This document shows positions 55,377 to 64,000 of a stretch of 64,000 nt of DNA, in pieces. The DNA lies in contig CM067315.1 in assembly GCA_034231615.1 (NCBI GenBank), forward strand, positions 28,257,623-28,321,622, in the 5' to 3' direction. The DNA is from Meghimatium bilineatum (taxonomy: Eukaryota; Mollusca; Gastropoda; Stylommatophora; Philomycidae). Under the pieces are notes generated by a model, which saw only the letters and a program-made list of their open reading frames with translations, made no database searches and was not told where the DNA came from. Every line of letters begins with the position of its first letter. The stretch's first letter is position 1. A program made the translations under genes and the position numbers.

Positions 55377-55542
55377 CAGTGGCGTAGCGTGGGTCAATGG
55401 CGCCCGGGGCGGAATCATAATTTTCCGCCACTGTGACATTAAAAAAAAAGGGCAGTGATTGTGAAAGCCTGGAAGAAAATACATTTTCTGCCCTCCCGAT
55501 GGTGCTGCCCGGGGCGGTCCGCCCCCTCTCGTTAAGCCACTG
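55377..55542. mobile_element. hAT-like MITE
   Basis: Ends CAGTGGCGTAGCG and, inverted, CAGTGGCTTAACG, each followed by a GGGGCGG-type GC block. CAGTGGC starts are common in hAT elements. The 8-bp flanks do not match, so it may be chimeric. Confidence 0.55.
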
Positions 55543-55728
55543 GTTGCGGGGCATCAACTTTGGCATGGCAAAGGCACCTAAATCCCATTTCAATGTTTTC
55601 ATTATTTTGAGGAGCATTTTGATGACCGGTGCGACCGCAACCCCCTCGGCACGCCCATCACTCAAGGACACGGGGAAGAATATGCTAACAAAGATGGCGG
55701 AAATCCCCCCCCCCCCGTGAATTATAGC

Positions 55729-55790
55729 TTGTGTCCTGATATAGCCTAATTGAACTTTGTCCGCTGGTTGAAAGGGCATTAACCTACCTA
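55729..55790. repeat. Dispersed repeat T copy
   Basis: CCTGATATAGCCTAATTGAA, CCGCTGGTTGAAAGGGC and a CCTACCTACC tail, as near 7240 and 33885. Confidence 0.65.
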
Positions 55791-56045
55791 CCTATGAATT
55801 ATAGCAATTTTAGCTTAAAACTGCATAATTACGTGCTATGAATGATACTCTCGGCTGGCGCGTATAGCTTTGTTGAGAATGACGGAATACATATGGGATA
55901 ATCCAACTACAATTAAATAAATCCTCTATGTCTTGTCAACACTTTCCTCTATATAACCACATCACTGTTGCCTCTAATTTTCCCACTATCCTGTTTATTT
56001 ATTGCAAAACTTAGCATAAATATTTTAGAGTCAGTGGTAGGTCCA
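55791..56045. other. Gap: nothing recognised
   Basis: AT-rich sequence between repeat T and the LINE C copy. Confidence 0.4.
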
Positions 56046-56049
56046 CTAT

Positions 56050-56470
56050 ATACTATATAGGCCTGAGAAGATTACAGTCTTTCGAGTACAAATGCTACAG
56101 ACAAATTCTACGAATTTCCTATAGGGAACATAAGACCAATGTGTACGTAAGAAATAAAGTAGAGATGTGTGCAGGAGTTCAAGAACCATTTCTTTCAATA
56201 GTGAAACGACGAAAGCTAGCATGGTTCGGACATGTATGCAGACATGATTCCTTGTCAAAAACAATACTACAGGGAACTGCGAAGGGGGGGGGGATCTGAG
56301 GAGGGAAAATAAAGACATGGACAGACAACATCAAGGAATGGACAGGACAATATATTTCCAGACTCATCCGCATCGCTGAGGATATAATTCGCTGGAGGAC
56401 TCTGTGTGCTGAAGCAACCAATATGGCACCCCTACGACCGTGAAGGGTTACGGTTTATTGATTGATTGAT
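56050..56470 (+). mobile_element. LINE family C 3' end, second copy
   Basis: FEYKCYRQILRIS, EHKTNVYVRNKVEMCAGVQE, FGHVCRHDS, then a G-run frameshift, KTWTDNIKEW, and a TTGATTGATTGAT tail. Same family as 4800-5325, in the opposite orientation. Confidence 0.85.
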
Positions 56471-56639
56471 ATAGGCCTAGCCATGAAACTCTCTTCAGCG
56501 CTTCTAATGACAGTGACATATTACATAGCATATTCTTCTCAACATCTTAACTATAAATCTGTGTACCCATACAAATAGAAAATGTATTTCTTTTTAGATT
56601 TATAGTTCTATATTGGTACATATGGTATGCATGGCCTAT

Positions 56640-57120
56640 TCTTCTTTGTCTGCGTTCATTCTCTTATAACCACAACGAATAAATCGTGAGATTTCCGCCA
56701 GCGAGAGCGAAGTACGTTGTGCCACAAGTTCCACAGTTGAACTGTGTTATTTGTACCTCGATTGGCTCACTTTGTGGTCTAGACATCCGAGGTCCAGCAC
56801 ATCCGTTTTTGTCATGCCTTTAATTCGGGTAGTAGGATTCCCTAGCCCGTGACAGCCTGCCTATCTGTCGACAGTCACATGGGTGTGTAGTGACTCTTCG
56901 CCAAGACGATTGTCGTTCACGTCTATCTCGCGCGAGGTGTTCCGCCGTCTGTGAACCTGCCTCGTGTAATTCGACGTTCTGTGCCTATGCCCATCGGATG
57001 CTGAACCTTTTCTCATCCACAAGAAGAGTTGGACCATGGCGCTTTTGTCTTCTTAGCCGAGGTGTCGTTCACCGACAGCGTGAACCTCTCGCCCAATTCC
57101 GAGTCTCACACCACGACATG
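56640..57120. mobile_element. Repeat Q, truncated copy
   Basis: CTGCGTTCATTCTC head, CACAACGAATAAATCG, GGTCCAGCACATCCG, and CCCATCGGATGCTGAAC. Strong match to 53298 on. Confidence 0.8.
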
Positions 57121-57289
57121 ACCTATAATGGTACACATGGCATACAATGGTATCTAGGCGTATCTTCACTGATGTACTTATTCTGCTCTCCCATATGGTT
57201 TTTAATCTGGGCATTGCAGTCGTGGCTATTTCAAGTCTAATTTTCAAGCGTTGACTGCAACGGATCTCCATCTTCTATCTCTTCCACGG

Positions 57290-58190
57290 GGTTTCTATAT
57301 CTTTCACAGGGTTTCTATCTCTTTCACGAGGTTGTCATCTCTTTCATAGGGTTGCCATCTCTTTCAGATTGTTGCCATCTCTTTCACGGGGTTTCTATCT
57401 GTTTATAGTTTCGATATTTCACAGGGTGTCCATCTCTTTCACGGGGTTTTTATCTCTTTCACGGGGTTGCTACCTCTTTCACATGGTTTCTCTCTTTCAC
57501 GAGGTTTATATCTCTTTCACAGGGTTACTATCTCTTTCACGAGGTTTCCATCTCTTTCAAAAGGTTTCTATCTCTTTCACAAGGTTTCTATCTCTTTCAT
57601 GAGGTTTCTATCTCATTCACGGGGTTTTCATCTCTTTCACAAGGTTTCTATCTTTTCACAGGGTTTCTATCCCTTTCACAAGGTTTCTATCTCTTTCACA
57701 GGGTTTCTATCTCTTTCACAGGGTTTCTATCTCTTTCACGAAGTTTCTATCCCTTTCACAAGGTTTCTATCTCTTTCACAGGGTTTCTATCTCTTTCACA
57801 GGGTTTCTATTTCTTTCACGAAGTTTCTATCTCTTTCATGAGGTTTCAATCTCTTTCACTGGATTTTCATCTCTTTCACAAGGTTTCTATCTCTTTCACA
57901 GGGTTTCTATCTCTTTCACAGGGTTTCTATCTCTTTCACAAGGTTTCTATCTCTTTCACTGGGTTTCTATTTCTTTCATGAAGTTTCTATCTCTTGCATA
58001 GGGTTTCTATCTCTTTCATGAGGTTTCTATCTCTTTCACGAGGTTTCTATCTCTTGCACAAGATTTCTATCTTTCTCACAGGGTTTCTATATATTTCAAA
58101 TGGTTGTCATCTCTTTCACAGGGTTGCCATCTCTTTCACAGGGTTGCCATCTCTTTCACAGGGTTTCTATCTCTTTCACAGGGTTGCCAT
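57290..58190. repeat. 19-bp minisatellite, about 47 copies
   Basis: Unit GGTTTCTATCTCTTTCACA with single-base variants. The Ser/Phe-rich frames here are artefacts. Confidence 0.97.
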
Positions 58191-58194
58191 TTTA

Positions 58195-58335
58195 AATATC
58201 TGGCTCATGCTTAAGTTGAATATGACAGGCCAAATGGTGCAGATATCTCAACAAGGCTCTAGACCATGACACATGCATTCTTTTCTCTAGACTACATTCT
58301 ACCAATCGATTTTGAGAAAGAATGCAAAAAACGAA
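58195..58335 (+). mobile_element. SINE-like retroposon R, 3' half
   Basis: CATGCTTAAGTTGAATATGA, GCAGATATCTCAAC, CCATGACACATGCATTC, then TTTTGAGAAAGAATGC. Confidence 0.65.
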
Positions 58336-58975
58336 ATATTTGGCAATTTTTTGCCTATTTTGAAAGCATATCTGCTTTCACATTTAATCTTGTTTAAATT
58401 TATCTAAAAATCTACTTACGTAAAACACATGTTTTTAGAATGGTCCACTTAGACACGACGAACTATCACTAAAACTAGAGTGTTATGATGTAAACAAGAA
58501 AACCTACAAATTACAATACACAAAACATTTTCAACATTTATATCAAAAGGCTGATCATTTTTTCTTGTTTAAACTATCATTCAAAGCCTCCAAGTAAAAA
58601 TTGATAAAGCAGCATCTTAATAAAACTGGCTTGTTTATTTGGGTGGTCTTTGTTCATTTTTTTTACTTCTTTTATAAGCCTCCATTGAAGCCACATCTCT
58701 CCACATCTCAAGGGGTTCTACATTTGTAGAAACAACTTGTAAAAAACTGGCTACCAAACCACAGAATAAAACAAAAGTCAGTCCTGAGCTATGTCGATGA
58801 AATAAAAGGCAGCTATCACCCCCCATACAAGAGACAAGAACTGCAAAGAGTAGAAAAATGTTTTATCACCACATGCAGGTTTTAAATTGCTGGAAATCAA
58901 GACACAATTAAGAAATAATGCACCGAAAAGTTCCGACCCAGTAAGTCTTATGAAAGCAACACAGAAAACAATAGA
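58336..58975. other. Gap: nothing recognised
   Basis: AT-rich. The region just before 58980 may be a decayed upstream part of the RNase H LINE (a minus-strand frame with no domain is an artefact). Confidence 0.4.
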
Positions 58976-58979
58976 CACT

Positions 58980-59882
58980 TACCCAGAACAATAGATTCAT
59001 GTCTATACTGATGGGTCTGCTTTCAAAACTACCATCAAAGCAGGTTATGGTGTCTATATAGAATATCCAGACAAAACATCTGATGAGTTGTTTGATGCCT
59101 GTGGGGAGATATGTTCTAACTATGAAGCCGAAATAACAGCACTAGAAGTTGCATTGTACCACCTGAAGACCATATTTGATGCCTTTCCATCAAAAGTTCA
59201 AAACATTGTTATTTTCACAGATTCTATGTTCACTCTTCAAGCACTAGAATGTGATGGACATTGTAAGCCTGAGCTGGTGGAAATATATCACCATGCCAAC
59301 CAGCTACTTACATTGTTATGCAGTGGATATCTGGCCACTCAAATACACCTGGCAATGACAAGGCAGACAGACTAGCAAAGATGGGAGCTCAACAAGAACA
59401 GCCATATACCGGTACATAAACAAACATGCACAAAGTTAAAATGATGCTGAAATCTGTGACTAAAGAAAATTGGGTGAACAGATGGGCTATGGGAAACACT
59501 GGGAGGGAAATCTATAAATATATGACCAGCCCAAATCCTAAAGATAACATCAACCTCCTGGGAAGAAAAGACCAGAGTATCATCTTCCGACTGCACACCA
59601 CACAACATGTACAGCTTAACAATCACCTGAACAGAATACAACCACAACAGACAATCCAGAGTGCTGACTGTGCACTCATCCCTATGAAAATGTTGACCGC
59701 AACCTTTCTAAATGCACAGCACTGGATGACATCAGGAAAATGCTTCTTCATCCAGGGCTAGATAAATGGAACACATTATTTGGAACAAAACAACAGCTCA
59801 CAAACACATGCATATATCACACAATGGCATTGGGTCAAAGGGCATGAGCCCATGGACCGCTGGATCAGCAACCAACCAACCA
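58980..59882 (+). mobile_element. LINE family N: RNase H and 3' end
   Basis: RNase H with YTDGSAF (Asp), NYEAEITALEVAL (Glu) and VIFTDSMFTL (Asp). After a frameshift near 59330, WISGHSNTPGNDKADRLAK-type residues (His and last Asp) follow, then VTKENWVNRWAMGNTGREIY. The 3' end is GGGTCAAAGGGCATGAGCCC plus CCAACCAACC. 5'-truncated. Confidence 0.85.
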
Positions 59883-60300
59883 ATAAAACTTGCCTAGGAA
59901 AGACATCGTGTGAAACATAGACACTATGCATTTTGGCAATTTAATTAATTTGAGGGTCTCCTTGTTCATATGAAATTTTGCACTGGCCAGCTTTTCGACC
60001 ATCTGTAAAGACGCAAAAAGCTGTAATTTTGTATGTTTTCTTCTAACTATATCAAGACCTTGTTTTAATGTATTCTGGTAACTTTGTTTCGTAAAATGGA
60101 GTTGCAGATCAGATTGTTTCTATAAAATGGGGTCATGACTCAAAAATATTTCAGAATCAGACCGATTGATGTAGAAGAAATCTCTTATTTCTGAGACGTG
60201 TCTCTAAATCTGGACAATCATTCTTTGATATAATTCTGTCATTCATTGTGGTTAAAAAAAATTACAAAGTACTTCATATAATCTTCAACAATTTTATTTA
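59883..60300. other. Gap: nothing recognised
   Basis: AT-rich, with no exon or repeat match found. Confidence 0.4.
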
Positions 60301-60480
60301 CATTAAATATCTATTTTATTTATAAACCTGCACCCATCAGGGTCATAAGGGTACCACATTGAAATCTTTAGCACATAGTCCCCCAAGGGGTGAAAATTCT
60401 TGAGACTAATGGGAATCGAACCAGGCCCATTGCAGTGGCACCAAATCACCTTGCAAAGTATGGTTTTAACAATACATTTG
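60301..60480 (-). mobile_element. Possible tRNA-like retroposon fragment
   Basis: The minus strand carries GGTTCGATTCCC, a B-box consensus, in CTGGTTCGATTCCCATTAGT. The TTATAAACCTGCACCCATCA side recalls the LINE C tail region. The A box is unclear. Confidence 0.35.
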
Positions 60481-60529
60481 CGAGAAATGAGATGTTTGAG
60501 AAAAGTTAAAAGTATCAAACATTAAGACC

Positions 60530-60740
60530 AACGGAGAAATGAAGATATCAGAGAAGAAATAAAAACCATCTCAAGACTACATTGAGAGACAGCAAACAAG
60601 GTGGTTTAGTCACATCATTAGAATAGAACCAAAGCAACCAGCACTTTGTGCATACAACAGCTGAAGATCGGGCTACAGGGAACAAGGAAGACCAAGAATT
60701 AGATGGATGGAGACAATCAAAGAAACTTTAAAGTGACACG
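60530..60740 (+). mobile_element. LINE post-RT fragment
   Basis: WFSHIIRIEPKQPAL followed by GRPRIRWMETIKETL, the basic tail common to LINE C-termini. One stop interrupts it. Confidence 0.6.
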
Positions 60741-61079
60741 CGCTGACAATTGCCAAAGTCTGACAACTCCAACTTCACCCACAACATTTAACAACACAAT
60801 TGGAGAACCCATGTAATAGGACAGAAAAGTACACCCCATAAGCTTCCTCTTTGGGCACCCCAATCATGAAGCCCTGATTGTTTCCATTCATGGGCAATAA
60901 GGTTAGTAAAGCATCGAGAGGTTTCAGCAGCTTTAGCTAATATTTTTCTTTTCCACTCTTCATATTCCACTACTGAAGTCATTTGTTGATGCTTATCTGC
61001 AGTCTGTTCTACTTTCTGTCTTTTTTATCTCTCATAATCTGAAAATTAGAAAAGTTAAAAAAAAGGGTTCAAAAGTTGT

Positions 61080-61312
61080 AAAGGATTGACTTCACTGTAC
61101 TCGGTTTCCCATATATACTCATCACTCTCAACAAAGTGGCATGCCGCCTGCCAAGAGTACCACTCATATCATGTAACTCCATAGCTTCAAGTGATAACCC
61201 ACAGGGATCTCTGAAAAAATCCACTTTATACACAAAATGACATGAGTCAGATTCGAACTCATGACCTCTTGAACTCAAGGTGAACAGCTTAGCCCCATTA
61301 CACAAAGGAGAT
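61080..61312 (-). mobile_element. tRNA-derived SINE, second type
   Basis: On the minus strand, TGTGTAATGGGGCTAAGC (A-box-like) is followed 30 nt later by GAGTTCGAATCTGACTC (B box), then an unrelated body. The arms do not fold into a full tRNA, so this is a SINE head and not a tRNA gene. Confidence 0.55.
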
Positions 61313-61539
61313 CAACCTAGACAATTAGAAAGTTGTGACAAATCTTCAAATTAATAATATTGACTTTAATTAATGTTTTATTTGGGTCAGTACACATCAC
61401 AGCCAGCCCCTAGTCATGGATATGAAGATTTAGTTGCCCCCAGTATGTTGACTTAAAGTGTTGCGCAGAATAGCAAAACTATGACCTGCCATGTATGTTG
61501 TTAAAGATGAATAAGGAAATTTGGGGTTGACTTGATCCA

Positions 61540-61800
61540 TCCCATAGAATACTAAAGTAACCCAGAAGTCATTCTGAAGTTGGAATGTGTCGCAGAAAGA
61601 CAAGATATCGCAGATAAGCTGTAAACCACACATAATGAACTCAGTTCTCTAGACATTCTTTGACATGGCTTTATGGTCACTTTGACCCATGTGATAGGAT
61701 AGAAAAATACACCCCTAAAGCTCCTTAGCTGTCTCTTACAACATGCATAGCAGGTCACAAGGTTGCTATACTTTGATCCCCTTTTGGGCATCAGCAGATC
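61540..61800. mobile_element. Two SINE R fragments in inverted orientation
   Basis: 61540-61655 runs in the plus orientation (GAAGTTGGAATGTGTCGCAG); 61660-61800 runs in the minus orientation (CACTTTGACCC, CTTACAACATGC, TTGATCCCCTTTTGGGC). They join near 61657. Confidence 0.65.
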
Positions 61801-62084
61801 AATAGAATAATGTCACGTCTGTCCTTGTCTGGAACACGTGCCTATGTAATAGTCTGTCTATAAGCAGAAATAGAACAAACTCATAAATTATGCACAGGTT
61901 CATTGAAAGTTTGTTATGGTGTACACAGTTTTCATGTAGTCAATAATTTTACATCACTTGCAGAGCGTGTCGCCACAAATTACAAAAATGGCTAATGTTG
62001 GTAAAATTATGCCATGTATAATGAGAAGGGATAATGCTAGAGTTTGGAGGGGAGAGGTGTTAGGTGCAGTGTTAAAACTAATTC

Positions 62085-62385
62085 TGAGGAGCACAGTAGC
62101 CTAGTTGATAGTGAGCTTGCTTGCTATCACTGAATTACAGCATACCAGGTTCGAAACCTTGTCCTGACAAACAAAAATTCCTGTTGTGATTTCTCGCTGG
62201 ACACGACCACTCCTCCTGTCGACTCAGCTGTAATAGGGTACCTGACACATGAGTTAGGGGAGGTAAAGACAGTAAGAAAGGGAACTGGCCACCCCAATTA
62301 ACAGCTGCTGTGGCTTAGTGCATGAAGTTATATTCATCCGTGACATCAGGTGGCTGCCATAGGGCCTACCTTTACTTACAACTAA
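62085..62385 (+). mobile_element. tRNA-derived SINE (copy 2)
   Basis: A-box-like GTAGCCTAGTTGATAGTGAG and B-box GGTTCGAAACC spaced as in tRNA genes. The body contains CGACTCAGCTGTAAT and the 3' end CCTACCTTTACTT. Homologous to 2300-2040. Confidence 0.8.
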
Positions 62386-62589
62386 TTCTAATTCTATCCC
62401 TACCCCCTCCTGCTGTGTTTCAAAAACTGTGTTCTTCCTATTTTCGTTAATTATTTCCCTGGCTTCAAACTACTAAACAATTGCATTCTGCAATGTCACA
62501 AACTATTTAAAAATTATGACCAGACAATTCTTTAAAATCTATGAGCGCTGTAAACATTGGTAGGCACACGTTCCAGGCATGAACCGTTA

Positions 62590-62760
62590 CTTCTTCTTCT
62601 GCATTCATTCTCAAACTCTTGTAAACTATCAGGATGTATTCTGGAGAACAGAATCTGCCAAATCAAGGTTTACAGCTGTCTGAGATATCTGCTCCTTTCA
62701 GTACAACAAACCAAATTTAGTACAGCTTTGTGGGTCACTGACGTCACATGGGTCGATTCA
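62590..62760 (-). mobile_element. SINE-like retroposon R fragment
   Basis: CTTCTTCTTCTGCATTC head, CTCTTGTAAACTATCAGGAT, then a TTTACAGCTG and ATCTGCTCCTTTC part. Confidence 0.7.
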
Positions 62761-62879
62761 TTATTCGTGGTTTAAATAAAAATTACTCCCTGGTTAAACC
62801 AGACATGAGAAAGTTGCATATCAGGGCTCAAACTCTGGGAAGGTGCCATATTAATTTAGCAAGTGTTGTCGAGGACCCT

Positions 62880-63055
62880 CTTCGGGAGGTTTCTGGTCTT
62901 TTTCTTCATTCCAAAACTTCCAATGGATATCTCTTGCAGCAGAACAATGGTCCTACTAAATTTCCAGCCGAATTTAGTCCAGAGAATGGAAATTCTCTGC
63001 GTTGAGTCGCCGTTTTATTTACACCAATAATACGACACATCCATCTTCGATGGGG
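62880..63055. repeat. Dispersed repeat U, copy 2
   Basis: Matches 30404-30545: CTTGCAGCAGAACAATGGTC and CGCCGTTTTATTT, then ACACATCCATCTTCGA. Confidence 0.5.
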
Positions 63056-63061
63056 GTTTCT

Positions 63062-63655
63062 GGTTGGTTGGTTGGTTGGTTGCTGATCCAGCGGTCCATG
63101 GGCTCATGCCCTTTGACCCAATGCCATTGTGTGATATATGCATGTGTTTGTGAGTTGTTGTTTTGTTCCATATAATGTGTTCCATTTATCTGGCCCTGGA
63201 GGGAGAAGCATTTTCCTGATGTCATCCAGCGCTGGACATTCAAAAAGGTGGTGGTCAACAGTTTCATATGGATGAGTGCACAGCCTGCACCCTGGAGTGT
63301 GTTGTGGTTGTATTCTGTTCAGGTGATTGTTAAGCTGTACATGTTGTGTGCTCAGTCGGAATATGATACTCTGGTCTTTTCTTTCCAGGAGGTTGATATT
63401 GTCTTTAGGATTTGGGCTGGTCATATATTTATAGATTTCCCTCCCAGTGTTTCCCATGGCCCATCTGTTCATCCAATTTTCTTTGTTCACAGATTTCAGA
63501 ATCATTTTAACTGTGTGCATTGCTGTTTCTGTATAAGGCTGTTCTTGTTGTGCTGCCCTCTTTGCTAGTCTGTCTGCCTTATCATTACCAGGTGTGTTTG
63601 AGTGGCCAGGAATCCACTGCATAACAATGTTGACATCATAAGATGTGAGCAGCTG
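63062..63655 (-). mobile_element. LINE family N 3' end, best copy
   Basis: The minus-strand frame 63622-63104 is open: QWIPGHSNTPGNDKADRLAK (RNase H end, His and final Asp), NKENWMNRWAMGNTGREIY, MTSPNPKDNINL, then a zinc-finger-like CRLCTHPYETVDHHLFEC. It ends 3' in GGGTCAAAGGGCATGAGCCC and CCAACCAACC. 5'-truncated within RNase H; otherwise the least damaged LINE coding block here. Confidence 0.85.
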
Positions 63656-63704
63656 GTTTGAGACACTGGTTCATAACTCATATTACCTTTACCTTTTACA
63701 GTTG

Positions 63705-63815
63705 ATCCCAAATCATCATTATCGACTATGACGGACGAACATGACAGGATGATCATGCAGTCTCCGGATTGCATCCTGCTAATATGCAGGAGTTTAAGAA
63801 CGAACACAGAAGAAG
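63705..63815 (+). mobile_element. SINE R 3' tail
   Basis: GACTATGACGGACGAACATG, then GCATCCTGCTAATATGCAGG and GAACGAACACAGAAGAAG. Confidence 0.6.
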
Positions 63816-64000
63816 AGCGCCCAAAGAGCACTAGAAAACACTTCAAGCGAATGTATTCATCAAACTCTGTGGTCTGTATCAAAAGGTGAAAAAAAAACAT
63901 CTGCCAACTGGGTCAGATGGTCTGCCAAAATTAATTAACAACTTTCTGTAGATATCCGTCTCTATAGACCAGCGTTCCTCCTTTAACTGGTTTAGTGAAA

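Noticed and set aside
57369..58269. Phe/Ser-rich frames of 77-124 codons
   Set aside because: 19-bp minisatellite artefact.
61245..61312. Possible tRNA gene
   Set aside because: A and B boxes are present, but acceptor and anticodon stems do not pair convincingly and the sequence continues into a SINE-like body.
53110..64000. Search for a second exon for gene F
   Set aside because: No segment with acceptor, KGVC-like start and Cys-Gly-Cys core was found by eye; not annotated.

Overview
AT-rich, intron-containing, repeat-saturated animal DNA. The mix of LINE, Penelope-like (PLE) and tRNA-SINE relics and the host gene family suggest an invertebrate, perhaps a gastropod or other lophotrochozoan. 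That is an impression only; no conserved marker gene is present. There are no bacterial features, rRNA genes or CRISPR arrays.

The only convincing host genes are a dispersed cluster of small secreted ten-cysteine peptides. Most have been missed because each is split into two short exons. Exon 1 encodes a signal peptide and cysteines 1-4; exon 2 encodes cysteines 5-10. Both exons were joined by eye for five genes: A (8613-12202, +), B (20555-24421, +), C (30743-31943, -), D (35113-37727, +) and E (45213-47013, -). All five join in phase 2 with GT/AG borders and stay open to a stop. Two more first exons have no partner in the window: F (52979-53109, +) and G (1022-1152, -). The cysteine spacing matches the AVIT/prokineticin (colipase-like) fold. 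A and B form one subfamily. C, D, E, F and G look like another, although F and G can be judged only from exon 1. C/D and E/F are head-to-head divergent pairs, apparently duplicated as a unit. Most copies have a TATA-like box about 80 bp before the ATG.

The rest is nested mobile DNA. 0-8 kb: SINEs and LINE 3' ends. 8.6-12.2 kb: gene A, with LINE debris in its intron. 12.4-15.6 kb: a PLE relic with a GIY-YIG end, cut by a LINE. 16-20 kb: minisatellites, one split by a LINE. 20.5-24.5 kb: gene B, whose intron holds a 2.4-kb array of 54-bp repeats. 25-28.6 kb: a reversed APE-type LINE interrupted by another LINE with a 13-bp target duplication. 29-38 kb: genes C and D. 38-45 kb: minisatellites, then a PLE carrying a 2.38-kb Tc1/mariner-superfamily transposon with 32-bp TIRs. 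45-55 kb: gene E, LINE and PLE relics, and the F duplication. 55-64 kb: LINE, SINE and simple-repeat debris.

Functionally, the host genes would supply a set of related extracellular disulfide-rich ligands. The mobile elements appear inactive; the DNA transposon is intact except for two frameshifts.
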